Source: Anaerozeibacter quisquiliarum
GTDB taxonomy: Bacteria > Bacillota > Clostridia > Christensenellales > Aristaeellaceae
Reading direction: 5' to 3' (one strand)
DNA: 41,147 nucleotides
Assembly (NCBI GenBank): GCA_051162045.1
Contig: JBISDI010000035.1
Positions 8,383 through 17,044 of this stretch are shown here, one piece after another (the first letter of the stretch is position 1; the number at the start of each line of letters is the position of its first letter). The notes below the pieces were generated by a model. The model had not been told where the DNA came from. It saw nothing but the letters and a program-made list of their open reading frames with translations, and ran no database searches. The translations under genes and the position numbers were made by a program.

Positions 8383-8609
8383 ACGCGCTGTGGGAATCGT
8401 TCCAGCCCGCGTCGGGCGGCGAGAGATCCGGCATCGACTGGGTGGGGCTCTACTACATCGGCACGGTGGTGCTGGGCATGACCCGGGAGGAGTTCTGGCA
8501 CACCACGCTCCGGAAGCTCAGCGCGCTGTACGCGCATCACGTGCGGCTGCGCGCGCCCCGGCGAGGACGGCGTTCCCGCGCGCAGACGCCCTTTGACGAT
8601 CTGATTTAA
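8370..8609 (+). CDS. Tail chaperone -1 frame extension (gpT part of gpGT)
   Basis: This frame has no start of its own; it is entered from the short chaperone by a -1 shift near 8367-8373. After the shift it reads PYLDALWESFQPASGG, then GIDWVGLYYIGTVVLGM, TREEFWHTTLRKLSALYAHH and a basic end, stopping at TAA 8607-8609. The pattern of a helix ending in EEFW plus a second helix is what gpT-type domains show; they bind the tape measure and recruit tube subunits. It ends 16 bp before the tape measure ATG. The longer product would be about 190 residues. The region is otherwise empty coding space, which supports the assignment. Confidence 0.78.
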   Translation, partial: KPYLDALWESFQPASGGERSGIDWVGLYYIGTVVLGMTREEFWHTTLRKLSALYAHHVRLRAPRRGRRSRAQTPFDDLI

Positions 8610-8625
8610 GGGGAGGTGGCGGAGC

Positions 8626-11600
8626 ATGGCGGTCAAGGACATCGGGGACCTGATTGTCAAGCTGTCGCTGGACAGCGCGCAGTTCGAGTCCGGCATGGAA
8701 AAGCTCGAGAAGCAGATGACGAAGCTTCAATCCCAGTACCGAAGCTCCGCCACCGGCGTCACGGACTTTGACAAGGTGGTCACCAAGCTCGAGGGCAGCG
8801 CGAAGACCCTCACCGACAAGCTCGCCGCCCAGCGGGAGAAAGTTTCCGAGCTCGAGGCCGCGTACCAGAAATCCGTCGAAACCAAGGGCGCGGACGCCGA
8901 GGAGACTCAGAAGCTCAAGGACAAGCTGGAGACCGCGCGGGCGGAGCTTACCAACACCGAAACGGCGCTCAAAAACGTCAATGAGCAGATCGCGACCAAC
9001 CAGAACGGCTGGTACCAGCTCTCCGTCAACCTGGAGGGTGTGGGCGAACGGCTGGAGAAGGTCGGCGAAAAGATCTCGGACGTGGGCGAAGGCTTTTCCA
9101 AGAATATCACCGCGCCCATCGCGGCGGTGGGCACCGCGGCTGTGGCGTCGTTCTATGACCTGGATGAGGGACTCGACACCATCGCCAAGAAGACCGGCGC
9201 CACCGGGGACGCGCTCTCCGGCATGGAGGACGTGGCGGTCGATCTCTTCACCAACATGGCCGTCACCATGGACGACGCGGGAACCACCGTCGGGGAGGTC
9301 AACACCCGCTTCGGCGCCACGGGCGACGAACTCAAGAGCCTGTCGGCGCTGTTTTTGCGCTTCGCCGCCATCAACGACACCGACGTCAACGACGCGGTGG
9401 ATTCCACGTCGCGCCTGCTCGCCCAGTTCGGGCTGGACGCGTCCGACGCGGCGGACTTTCTGGGCATGCTCTCCGCCAAGGGACAGGAGACAGGCCTTTC
9501 CATGGACGACCTCATGTCCACGCTGGAGGAGAACAGCGCGACGCTCAAGGAACTGGGTCTGAACGCGGAAGAGTCCATTAACCTCATCGGCCAGATGGAA
9601 CTCGCGGGCGTGGATACCGGCACAGCCATGGCGGGCCTCAAGAAGGCGGTCACCAACCTCACCGACAGCGGCATGCCGCTGGAAGACGCGCTGAACAGCG
9701 TCATCTCGAGCATCCAAAACACGTCCACCGAGACGGAAGCGCTCGCCATCGCCCAGGAGGTATTCGGCACAAAAGGCGCGGCGGAGATGACCACCGCCAT
9801 TCGGGAGGGCCGCTTCTCGGTGGACGATCTCGCGGACTCCATGGAGAATTACGGGGACGTGGTGGCGACCACCTACGACACCATTCTGGATTCCTCGGAC
9901 GACGCCACGGTCGCGATGAACAAGATCAAGAACGCCGGGCGCGTGCTGGGCGAGAAGATCCTGGATACCCTGGTCCCGGTGCTGGAGACTGTCGCGGACA
10001 AGATCGAGGCGGTGGGCAATTGGTTTTCTTCTCTCAGCCCCAAGATGCAGGAGACCGTCGTCAAGATCGCGGCGATCGTCGCGGCCATCGGCCCGGTGCT
10101 CATCGTGGTCGGGAAAGTCGTGACCACCGTCGGCAAGGTGACCAAGGCGCTCTCGCCGGTGGCAAAGCTCATCAGCGGCGTGGGCGGGTCAACGAAGGTG
10201 CTCGGAACGGTCCTCGGCGCGCTGACCAGCCCCATTGGGCTCGTAATCGCAGCTGTCGCGGCGTTGGCGGCCGGATTCGTCATCCTCTACAACAAGAACG
10301 AGGATTTTCGGAACAAGGTCAACGAAATCTGGGCGTCCATCGTCGAGGCCCTCGAGCCGGTGAAGGAGATGTTCCTTGCCACGTTCGAGAACATCAAGGC
10401 GGCCATGGAGCCGGTGAAAGAAGCGCTGACCAGCCTCTGGAATACGGTGGTCGAGGTGTTCCAGAACATCTGGACCATCATCGAACCGGTGGTGACGGCC
10501 ATTGGGGTGCTCATCGGCGCGGTGATTGCCAACGCCATCGCCGTCGGGAACGGGCTGCTGAACGCCCTCGGGCCGTTCGTTGAGGCGATTGTCTTGGCGG
10601 TCAACGTGGTGATGAACATCGTCGGCGCGATTATTTCCCTGCTCACCGGGGATTTCGACGGCGCGCTTACACATCTGAAGGCGGCGCTCACGTCCGTGGG
10701 CGAATTCTGGCAAAACATCTGGGAGGCGATCCAGGCGTTCTTCGCCGGCACGTGGGAAGCAATCCGGACCATTGCGGAATCCTTCGGCGTCGACATCGCG
10801 GGCAGGATTGCCGCCATCTGGAATGGGGTCAAGGACTTCTTCTCCGGGCTGTGGGATTCCATCTCCGCCACCGCGTCCACCGCTTGGACGGCCTTCTCGG
10901 ACACCGTGAGCGGAATCTGGACGGCGATCAGCGGCGCGGCGACCACCGCCTGGAACACCATCGCAGATTTCCTCTCCGGGCTGTGGACGACGATAACCAC
11001 CGCGGCGGGCGAAGGCTGGGCGCTGTTTTCCGACGCCGTGACGGGCGTGTGGACGGCGATCAGCGATACAGCGACCGCAACATGGAATGCTGTCGCAGAC
11101 TTTTTCTCTGGGCTGTGGGATTCCATTTCGACAACCGCTTCCACGACATGGACGGCCTTCTCCGACACCGTGACCGGTATCTGGTCGGGCATCCACACTG
11201 CCGCCAGCGCCACCTGGAATGCCATCACCACGACCATCTCGGACGCGGTGGATTCCGCGAAGGCGTGGGCCGAGGACCAGTGGGACAAGGCCGAGACCGC
11301 GCTTTCGGATACCTGGGACGCCATCTCCTCCACCGCGTCCGACGTGTGGAATGACATCACCGCGGCGATCCGCACGGCAGTCGATACCGTCAAGACCGCG
11401 GTGGAGAGCAAGTGGACCGCCGTCAAGACGGCGCTATCGGACACCTGGGACGGAATCCAGACCGCCGCCTCCGACAAGTGGGACGCCATCACCTCGGCGA
11501 TCACCGGCACCGTAGAGTCCGCGAAAACAACCATCTCGGAGAAGTGGACCGCCATTTCCACGGGCGCCAAGGACATCTGGGACACACTCAAGACCGACGC

Positions 11601-12255
11601 GGGCACGGCGTGGCTGGGAATCACGAACGCCGTCAAGGCCGCGGTTTCCCTGGGCAAAACCGGCATCACCGATGCCTGGGAGACGGTGAAAACCAGTGTG
11701 CAGGACGTGTGGGACAAGGTGGTGGACGTCATCAAGTCGCCCATCACCACGGCCTACAACTGGGTCGTGGACAAGGTTTCGGACTTCAAGGGCCTGTTCG
11801 ACTTCGAGTGGAAGCTCCCCAGTTTCGATCTCCCGGAGATCAAGGTCACCTGGAAGGACATCGGCTGGGGCGTCTCCATCCCGAAACTCTCCGTCGTGTG
11901 GAACGCGCTGGGCGGCATTTTCGACGAGCCAACCATCTTCGGCACGCGCGCGGGGCTCCAGGGCGTGGGCGAAGCGGGACCCGAGGCGATCCTTCCCCTC
12001 GACACCCTCTGGGCGGAAATGTCCGACCGGCTGAAGGCCGGCATGCGAGAGATCCTGACCGAGTCCCAGGCCGAACGCGAGCAGCAGGCGGCGCAGATCA
12101 TGAGTGCGTTTGTGTCTGCGCTCAAGGCCGCGGGCGGAAGTCAGCAGAGCGGGGTTTCTGTTACCCAGAACATCTACGCAGAGGAAACCTCCTACGTCGG
12201 CCAGCAGCGGGAGGCCGCCAGACAGTTCAAACAGATCGCGAGGGCGCTCACCTGA
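8626..12255 (+). CDS. Phage tail tape measure protein
   Basis: 1,209 residues, the largest gene in the window, fixing tail length and carried inside the tube. Residues 1-135 are a coiled coil (MEKLEKQMTKLQSQYRSSAT and later KLKDKLETARAELTNTETAL). The TP901-type core (PF10145) covers about 170-440 (YDLDEGLDTIAKKTGATGDA, VGEVNTRFGATGDEL, AADFLGMLSAKGQETGLSM). Hydrophobic segments at about 485-560 (IAAIVAAIGPVLIVVGKVV, IGLVIAAVAALAAGFVILY) are likely to enter the host membrane. A tryptophan-rich repeat region follows (about 730-1045). The C-terminus has the family motif GVGEAGPEAILPLDTLW. GGGGAGGTGG precedes ATG 8626. At about 0.15 nm per helical residue it predicts a tail of up to roughly 180 nm. 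Confidence 0.95.
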   Translation: MAVKDIGDLIVKLSLDSAQFESGMEKLEKQMTKLQSQYRSSATGVTDFDKVVTKLEGSAKTLTDKLAAQREKVSELEAAYQKSVETKGADAEETQKLKDKLETARAELTNTETALKNVNEQIATNQNGWYQLSVNLEGVGERLEKVGEKISDVGEGFSKNITAPIAAVGTAAVASFYDLDEGLDTIAKKTGATGDALSGMEDVAVDLFTNMAVTMDDAGTTVGEVNTRFGATGDELKSLSALFLRFAAINDTDVNDAVDSTSRLLAQFGLDASDAADFLGMLSAKGQETGLSMDDLMSTLEENSATLKELGLNAEESINLIGQMELAGVDTGTAMAGLKKAVTNLTDSGMPLEDALNSVISSIQNTSTETEALAIAQEVFGTKGAAEMTTAIREGRFSVDDLADSMENYGDVVATTYDTILDSSDDATVAMNKIKNAGRVLGEKILDTLVPVLETVADKIEAVGNWFSSLSPKMQETVVKIAAIVAAIGPVLIVVGKVVTTVGKVTKALSPVAKLISGVGGSTKVLGTVLGALTSPIGLVIAAVAALAAGFVILYNKNEDFRNKVNEIWASIVEALEPVKEMFLATFENIKAAMEPVKEALTSLWNTVVEVFQNIWTIIEPVVTAIGVLIGAVIANAIAVGNGLLNALGPFVEAIVLAVNVVMNIVGAIISLLTGDFDGALTHLKAALTSVGEFWQNIWEAIQAFFAGTWEAIRTIAESFGVDIAGRIAAIWNGVKDFFSGLWDSISATASTAWTAFSDTVSGIWTAISGAATTAWNTIADFLSGLWTTITTAAGEGWALFSDAVTGVWTAISDTATATWNAVADFFSGLWDSISTTASTTWTAFSDTVTGIWSGIHTAASATWNAITTTISDAVDSAKAWAEDQWDKAETALSDTWDAISSTASDVWNDITAAIRTAVDTVKTAVESKWTAVKTALSDTWDGIQTAASDKWDAITSAITGTVESAKTTISEKWTAISTGAKDIWDTLKTDAGTAWLGITNAVKAAVSLGKTGITDAWETVKTSVQDVWDKVVDVIKSPITTAYNWVVDKVSDFKGLFDFEWKLPSFDLPEIKVTWKDIGWGVSIPKLSVVWNALGGIFDEPTIFGTRAGLQGVGEAGPEAILPLDTLWAEMSDRLKAGMREILTESQAEREQQAAQIMSAFVSALKAAGGSQQSGVSVTQNIYAEETSYVGQQREAARQFKQIARALT
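10819..11764 (+). repeat. 11-residue tryptophan repeats inside the tape measure gene
   Basis: From about W732 to W1046 tryptophan recurs at an interval of 11 residues in long runs, as in W-TAFSDTVSGI-W-TAISGAATTA-W. The matching DNA shows 33-base periodic similarity. The rest of each unit is Ala/Ser/Thr-rich in the first part and charged in the second (DKAETALSD-W, KTAVESK-W). An 11-residue period is the hendecad of long helical rods. Confidence 0.8.
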
Positions 12256-12258
12256 CGG

Positions 12259-12287
12259 TTGACGAAATAGGCATATCGGGATATAAT
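12259..12287 (+). promoter_or_regulatory. Promoter of the toxin-antitoxin pair, with overlapping dyad
   Basis: TTGACG (12259-12264), a 17-bp spacer and a consensus TATAAT (12282-12287). The tape measure stop is four bases upstream. A short dyad ATATC-GG-GATAT (12273-12284) overlaps the -10 and is a candidate operator for autorepression by the antitoxin. Transcription would start near 12294, which excludes the in-frame ATG at 12285 as the translation start. Confidence 0.85.
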
Positions 12288-12314
12288 ATGACTATGACGT
12301 CGGGAGGTGATCGC

Positions 12315-12590
12315 ATGGAACGGATACGGCCGTCGGCTGATCTGCGCAACCACTACGCGGAGATCTCCAGGCTCTGCCGGGAAAGCCGGCAGCCTGTGTA
12401 CATTACGGTAAACGGGCACGGGGACACGGTGCTCATAGGCCTTGCGGAATATGAGCAGATGCGCGCCGAACTGGAGCTTCTGCGCACACTGGCGGACGCG
12501 GAGGAAGACGTGCGGGCCAACCGCGTCGCGCCCGTGGAAGATACGTTCCGCGAGCTTCGCGCGGCACTGCGGGGGAATCCGGACGGATGA
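12315..12590 (+). CDS. Antitoxin of the Phd/YefM family
   Basis: A 91-residue antitoxin. The N-terminal DNA-binding part (1-55) shows the YefM pattern: IRPSADLRNHYAEISRLCR, then QPVYITVNGHGDTVLIGLAEYEQM. The rest is an acidic, flexible toxin-binding tail (LADAEEDVRANRVAPVEDTF). It would neutralise the toxin encoded next and repress the shared promoter. ATG 12315 follows GGGAGGTGA at good spacing, and the last four bases overlap the toxin start (ATGA). The pair sits between two tail genes and has its own promoter and terminator, so it can act in the lysogen. Confidence 0.92.
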   Translation: MERIRPSADLRNHYAEISRLCRESRQPVYITVNGHGDTVLIGLAEYEQMRAELELLRTLADAEEDVRANRVAPVEDTFRELRAALRGNPDG

Positions 12591-12898
12591 AGTACGAGAT
12601 TTACCGGACCGACAAGGCCAACGACCAGCTTCACGCCATCATCCAATACATCGCGGCGGACTCGGGCAGCGCTGAGGTTGCGCTCCGGTATCTCGAGAAG
12701 TTGGAGAAGGCGATCCGCAGCCTGGAGACATCCCCGCATATGGGCGGGATTCCCCGATATGCCATTCTTAAGCGGCAGGGTTACCGCGTGCTGATCGTGG
12801 AAAGGAACCTGATCTTCTACAAGGTGGACGACGAGGCGAGGCGGGTCGTCCTTTACGCGGTGGTGGACGCGCGGCAGGAGTACGTGAACCTGATTTAG
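12587..12898 (+). CDS. RelE/ParE-superfamily toxin
   Basis: 103 residues with the RelE/ParE fold: KYEIYRTDKANDQLHAIIQYIAAD, a helical hairpin (YLEKLEKAIRSLETSPHMGG), then the strands YRVLIVERNLIFYKVDDEARRVVLYAVVDARQEY. The R-x-L and Y-V-x-A segments fit either mRNA interferases (RelE, YoeB type) or gyrase poisons (ParE). The paired Phd/YefM antitoxin and the VDARQEY end lean toward the RelE side, but the target cannot be told from sequence. It is translationally coupled to the antitoxin and a strong terminator follows 12 bases after the stop. Confidence 0.9.
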   Translation: MKYEIYRTDKANDQLHAIIQYIAADSGSAEVALRYLEKLEKAIRSLETSPHMGGIPRYAILKRQGYRVLIVERNLIFYKVDDEARRVVLYAVVDARQEYVNLI

Positions 12899-12909
12899 CG
12901 GCATTGCGC

Positions 12910-12942
12910 AGGCGCTCTTCCCAAGAGGAGGGGCGCCTTTTG
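12910..12942 (+). terminator. Rho-independent terminator after the toxin
   Basis: A 12-bp stem (12910-12921 with 12927-12938, two G-T pairs) and a five-base loop, followed by TTTTG. It closes the toxin-antitoxin unit. Late transcription of the tail genes must read through it or be antiterminated. Confidence 0.85.
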
Positions 12943-12976
12943 TTTGCCCATTTTTGCGGGAAGGGGGGCGCACAGA

Positions 12977-13861
12977 ATGAACGGAGGGAAGATCGAAATT
13001 CTGACCTACGAAAACGAAAACGGCGAATCGCTGGTGTTCTTCCACGCGGCGGCGTTCTGCCCACAGGAAGTCACGGGGCTCACCGACGTGCGCTCCACGA
13101 TCTACTCCATCCACTCCATGGGCCAGGACGGCGACACCTATGTGGCCAGCCGGATCGAGAGCCGGGAGATCGACATCTCCGGCGCCATCCGGGAACGCGA
13201 TCCCGAAAAGGCACGGGAATATCGGCGCAAGCTCGCCCGGGTGCTCAATCCAAAGCTCAAAGGCGTCCTTTCCTATCAATATGGGTCCTTTTCAAGGATC
13301 ATCGGCTGCTACGCGTCCAGTTCCCCCGTGGTGACCAAAAAGCCGCAGGAGATTTACCCCAAGTTCGCAGTGACGCTCTCGTGTCTGGACCCCTTCTGGC
13401 GGGAGGCGTCCGAGCGGCGCACGGATGTGGCCGCGTGGGTGGGCGGGCTGGAATTCCCGGTGGCCCTCGCCGCGACGGGTACGATGATCGGATACCGCCA
13501 GCGGAGCGTCATCGTCAATGTTTTAAACGACGGCGATGTGGAGAGCGGCATTCGCGCGGAGATCACCGCCGTCAGCACGGTCGTCAATCCCAAGATCCTG
13601 AACGTCACCACAGGCGAGTTCCTCCGGTTCCAGCTGACGCTATCCGCTGAAGATACCCTCACCGTCTCCACGGGCTACGGCGGGAAGGCAGCGACATACA
13701 CCCACGAAGGCACAACGGAGGACGCGCTCAAGTACCTGGACATCGACAGCACATTCCTGACGCTGGATCCGGGGGACAATCTCATCAAGTACGAGGCGGA
13801 CGAAGGCGTGGACAATCTGCAGGTCGTGGTTTACCACAGCAACCGGTATCTGGGGGTGTAG
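12977..13861 (+). CDS. Distal tail protein (Dit)
   Basis: 294 residues of the siphovirus tail component family (PF05709). It forms the hexameric hub at the tail tip that links tube and baseplate. Recognisable parts are SRIESREIDISGAIRERDPEKAR and KLARVLNPKLKGVLSY (the belt region), then PKFAVTLSCLDPFWRE and a galectin-like C-terminal half with GDVESGIRAEITAVSTVVNP. ATG 12977 follows GGGGGG-type sequence; an in-frame ATG at 12944 lies in the terminator tail and is unlikely. The gene directly follows the toxin-antitoxin insertion, whereas Dit normally follows the tape measure. Confidence 0.88.
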   Translation: MNGGKIEILTYENENGESLVFFHAAAFCPQEVTGLTDVRSTIYSIHSMGQDGDTYVASRIESREIDISGAIRERDPEKAREYRRKLARVLNPKLKGVLSYQYGSFSRIIGCYASSSPVVTKKPQEIYPKFAVTLSCLDPFWREASERRTDVAAWVGGLEFPVALAATGTMIGYRQRSVIVNVLNDGDVESGIRAEITAVSTVVNPKILNVTTGEFLRFQLTLSAEDTLTVSTGYGGKAATYTHEGTTEDALKYLDIDSTFLTLDPGDNLIKYEADEGVDNLQVVVYHSNRYLGV

Positions 13862-13863
13862 GG

Positions 13864-14958
13864 TTGGAACTGTATATTTACGACACGTCCATGACGCTTC
13901 TGGGGATTCTGGAGGAGATCACTTCCCTCGTCTGGACGCGGCGGTACTGGGCGTGCGGGGAGTTTTCCTTGCTCGTACCCATGACGGAGAAGCACGCGAA
14001 TCTTCTCAAGCTCGGGCGGATCCTCGTCCGCCGGGACGCCGACGAGGCCGGTCAGATCCTCTACCGGCACATCGATAAGGACGCGGACGGGCTGGAGAGC
14101 GTCGAGGTGCAGGGCAAGTTCCTGACCCACTGGATCGGGAACCGGCTCATCATTCCCATCCTCTCCGCGGAGATGGGCACGCACGAACTGCTCGCCAAGA
14201 TTGTGAACGACAATCTCGTCAGCCCAACGGACACAAGAAGGGCGGTCCCGAATCTCGTGATCGGCGACCTCTCCGGCGTGACCACGGACACCTACGCCTA
14301 CACCTCGGAGGAATTCGCCAACGCGCTGGACGTGTGCACCGCCCGGGCGCAGCTGGCGAAGATCGGGTTCAAGATCACGACCGACCCCAAAACCAGGCTC
14401 CACACATTCACCGTATACAAAGGTCTGGATCGGACATCAAGCCAGACAGAGAACGCCCTGTGCGTGTTCTCCCCGGACTTTGACAACATCCTGGAACAGG
14501 AGTTTTCCGAAAGCGCGGAAAACGTCGCCACCGCGGTGTATCTGCAGAGCAGCGCCACCATCAGCACCGGCGCGCGGGAGTCCGTGGAGGTTTCGGACGA
14601 TACAAAGACTGGGCTTGACCGGATCGAGTATTTCTATGAAGCGTCGGATGTCTCCGATGATGGCGGCGACGAAACCGTCGATTACGCGGCTCTCCTGCGG
14701 GCGCAGGGCGCGTCCGTCCTGGCGGACAAGACAGAAAGTATCTCTTTCTCTAGCAAGATCAACACGGCGGCGAACCTCGCGTACAAAGAGGATTTCGACG
14801 TGGGCGACCGCGTCACCTGCCTGAACCGAAGATGGGGCGTCACCATCGACGCGCGGATTACGGAGATCGAGGAGGCCTACGAGAGCGGCAAGACCGAGAT
14901 CACCGCAACGTTCGGTTCCTCGCTCCCCACCCTGAACGACAAACTCAAATGGAGGTAA
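13864..14958 (+). CDS. Tail protein, siphovirus ReqiPepy6 Gp37-like family
   Basis: 364 residues matching the Gp37-like family (PF14594), which occupies the tail-associated hub position after Dit. Features are the N-terminal MELYIYDTSMTLLGILEEI, FSLLVPMTEKHANLLKLGRI, QGKFLTHWIGNR and the C-terminal NLAYKEDFDVGDRVTCLNRRWG with ITEIEEAYESGK. The start is TTG 13864, five bases after GGGGGTG. It probably forms the trimeric tip that contacts the membrane or carries the fibres. No peptidase motif is visible. Confidence 0.83.
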   Translation: MELYIYDTSMTLLGILEEITSLVWTRRYWACGEFSLLVPMTEKHANLLKLGRILVRRDADEAGQILYRHIDKDADGLESVEVQGKFLTHWIGNRLIIPILSAEMGTHELLAKIVNDNLVSPTDTRRAVPNLVIGDLSGVTTDTYAYTSEEFANALDVCTARAQLAKIGFKITTDPKTRLHTFTVYKGLDRTSSQTENALCVFSPDFDNILEQEFSESAENVATAVYLQSSATISTGARESVEVSDDTKTGLDRIEYFYEASDVSDDGGDETVDYAALLRAQGASVLADKTESISFSSKINTAANLAYKEDFDVGDRVTCLNRRWGVTIDARITEIEEAYESGKTEITATFGSSLPTLNDKLKWR

Positions 14959-14960
14959 GT

Positions 14961-16370
14961 ATGGCGGAGGCTTCCCGATTTTTCAACGCGGTGGACGGCG
15001 ACCGTGTGTATTCCGCCGCCGACTGGGCGGAGTACTTCGCGTCCTTCATCGGAAACGGCGTGTTTGGTTCCCCGAGCACCAACCTGCAAGTCTCTCCCGG
15101 CGACGGCATGAACGTGTCCGTGGCGGCGGGGCTCGCCTGGATCAACGGCTACTTCTACACGAACGACGCGGCGCTCACGCTGCCTCTCTCCACGGCGGAT
15201 GGGACGCTCCCGCGGATTGACCGGGTGGTGATTCGGTGGAGTCTCGCCAATCGCGCGATCTGGGCGGCGGTGAAAACCGGCACCGCGGCGTCCTCGCCCG
15301 TTGCTCCCGCACTTCAGCGGGATACGAGCGTGTACGAGCTGGGCATCGCGGATGTGTACGTGGCCGCTGGCGCGACCTCCGTCTCTTCCGCCAACATCAC
15401 CGACCGCAGAAGCGACAGTTCCCTGTGCGGCACGGTGTCCAGCATTGTGTCGGAGGCGCACACCCACGATCTGGCGGGAAGTTCTCTCACCGGCACGCTC
15501 CCCGTTTCCAAAGGCGGCACCGGCGGTGCGGACGCGGCGGCGGCGCGAACCAATCTCGGCATCACGCCCGCCAACATCGGTGCGTCCGGGACGGATCACA
15601 CCCACGGGTTAGCGGCGGGTTCGCTCACCGGGACGCTGCCGGTATCCAAGGGCGGCACCGGCGCTACGGACGCGAGCGCCGCCCGCACCAATCTGGGCGT
15701 GACCCTTTCCAATCTCGGCGCGGCGGCTTCGGATCACTCCCACGCGCTGACGGACGCGGCGGTTACCGGGATCCTGCCCATCGCCAAAGGCGGCACGGGC
15801 CAGACCACCGTGGCCGCCGCGCGGGACGCGCTGGGCCTGGGCAATACCACCGGAGCCGTGCCCATTTCAAGCGGCGGCACCGGCGCGACGAGTGCGTCCG
15901 CCGCGCTGACGGCGTTGGGCGCGGCCGCGTCGGGGCACGCCCACGCGCTGACGGATGCGGCCATTACCGGTACGCTCCCCATCTCCAAGGGCGGCACGGG
16001 CCAGGCCTCCGCCGCCGCGGCCCGGAACGCGCTAGGCCTTGGGAACACCACCGATGCGCTACCCGTGGCAAACGGCGGCACCGGCGCGACCACCGTCGCC
16101 GCGGCCCGGAATGCGCTGGGGCTTGGCAATACCTCCGGCGCGCTGCCCATTGCCAACGGCGGCACCGGGCAAACGAGCGCCGCGGCGGCAAGAAACGCGT
16201 TGGGCCTTGGCAACACCACCGGCGCGCTGCCTGTGGCCAACGGGGGAACCGGCGCGGCTTCCGCCGCGGACGCCGTGGCGAATCTCGGCTACGCCGCGAA
16301 CCTCGTGATCTATTCCTCCACCGAGCCCACCGTCGTGAACGGCAAACTCTGGCTCAAGCCCATCTCGTGA
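14961..16370 (+). CDS. Tail fibre A with GGTG repeats
   Basis: A 469-residue fibre. Residues 1-165 form an attachment domain (SRFFNAVDGDRVYSAADWAEYF, MNVSVAAGLAWINGYFY, SVYELGIADVYVAAGATSVSS), like the baseplate-binding ends of Firmicute phage receptor proteins. Residues 175 to about 440 are eight blocks around LPxxxGGTG, each with an A-A-R-x-x-L-G helix and some with a D-H-x-H-A-L segment, typical of trimeric phage tail repeats. The end EPTVVNGKLWLKPIS is short and globular. ATG 14961 follows GGAGGTAAGT. It pairs with the small protein that follows; a similar pair follows again. Confidence 0.86.
   Translation: MAEASRFFNAVDGDRVYSAADWAEYFASFIGNGVFGSPSTNLQVSPGDGMNVSVAAGLAWINGYFYTNDAALTLPLSTADGTLPRIDRVVIRWSLANRAIWAAVKTGTAASSPVAPALQRDTSVYELGIADVYVAAGATSVSSANITDRRSDSSLCGTVSSIVSEAHTHDLAGSSLTGTLPVSKGGTGGADAAAARTNLGITPANIGASGTDHTHGLAAGSLTGTLPVSKGGTGATDASAARTNLGVTLSNLGAAASDHSHALTDAAVTGILPIAKGGTGQTTVAAARDALGLGNTTGAVPISSGGTGATSASAALTALGAAASGHAHALTDAAITGTLPISKGGTGQASAAAARNALGLGNTTDALPVANGGTGATTVAAARNALGLGNTSGALPIANGGTGQTSAAAARNALGLGNTTGALPVANGGTGAASAADAVANLGYAANLVIYSSTEPTVVNGKLWLKPIS
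15486..16290 (+). repeat. GGTG-block repeats in fibre A
   Basis: Eight copies of a block with core GGCGGCAC-GGG/C are visible at DNA level, coding for GGTG, spaced 84 to about 130 bases. The same block recurs five times in fibre B (17045-17974), where it is close enough in sequence to allow recombination between the genes. Confidence 0.85.
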
Positions 16371-16383
16371 CGGAGGTGGATGT

Positions 16384-17028
16384 ATGGCGACGGCGACATA
16401 TTCGGCCACCCTGTTCTCCCGGAAATACAACGCTTCCGGCAACTACCTAAGCGACCGCGCCGGCCAGGGCGCGTACGCTTCCACCGGCAACCTGGTGGGC
16501 ATCTGCAACTTCAAGACCCTCGACATGACAAACAAGGTGATCACCGGCATCACCTTCATCACCACCTGTATCTCCGAGGCCGGCGCGGGCAACTGGGCCA
16601 CCAAGACGCTGAAGTTCCGGGAATCCACTGTGGCAAACCCCACCACCGGCACGGGCGGCACGGGATCCTCTTTTGTGGGCGGGACGCTCGGCAATCTCTC
16701 CGGCACCAACTTCTACAGTGCCAGCAACATCTCCCGCCCGGTGGACGCGGCCTCCACGCTGTTTGCGCGGCTGAAGGCGTACCTCGAGGGCGGCGGGCAC
16801 ACGCTGGTGCTCTACGCCGGGGACAGCACGCCGTCCAGCGGCTATTCGGACAACTACCTGTACCTGGACGCGCTGAAGATCGTGGTGACTTACGAGGAGG
16901 GGCTGGTCTATTACGCCACGGACGGCGCGTTCCAGAAGTGCCAGATCTACTGGGCGTCAAACGGCGTGTGGGTACAGTGCGTCCCGTATTACGGCGCGGA
17001 CGGGACATGGCATCAATGCGGCGGATAA
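16384..17028 (+). CDS. Small tail-tip protein A, follows fibre A
   Basis: 214 residues, not assignable to a named family. Residues 1-175 look like a beta-sandwich (MATATYSATLFSRKYNASGN, VITGITFITTCISEAGAGNW, DNYLYLDALKIVVTYEE). The last 40 residues are an aromatic and Cys-containing module: VYYATDGAFQKCQIYWASNG, then WVQCVPYYGADGTWHQC. A related aromatic end closes the protein encoded at 17978-18565. The pairing with a repeat fibre, the size and the beta pattern suggest a carbohydrate-binding tip or fibre cap. GGAGGTGGATGT precedes ATG 16384. Confidence 0.68.
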   Translation: MATATYSATLFSRKYNASGNYLSDRAGQGAYASTGNLVGICNFKTLDMTNKVITGITFITTCISEAGAGNWATKTLKFRESTVANPTTGTGGTGSSFVGGTLGNLSGTNFYSASNISRPVDAASTLFARLKAYLEGGGHTLVLYAGDSTPSSGYSDNYLYLDALKIVVTYEEGLVYYATDGAFQKCQIYWASNGVWVQCVPYYGADGTWHQCGG

Positions 17029-17044
17029 AGGAGCGTGAGAAACC

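Noticed and set aside
15486..16290. Regular repeats considered as a CRISPR array
   Set aside because: The repeats are inside a coding frame, the spacers are similar to each other and encode the same protein pattern; no Cas genes are present.
15236..16450. Long + frame overlapping fibre A, rich in Arg, Gly and His
   Set aside because: It is a shifted reading of the GGTG repeats; the repeat makes several frames open. The true frame has a start with ribosome binding site and the known fibre pattern.
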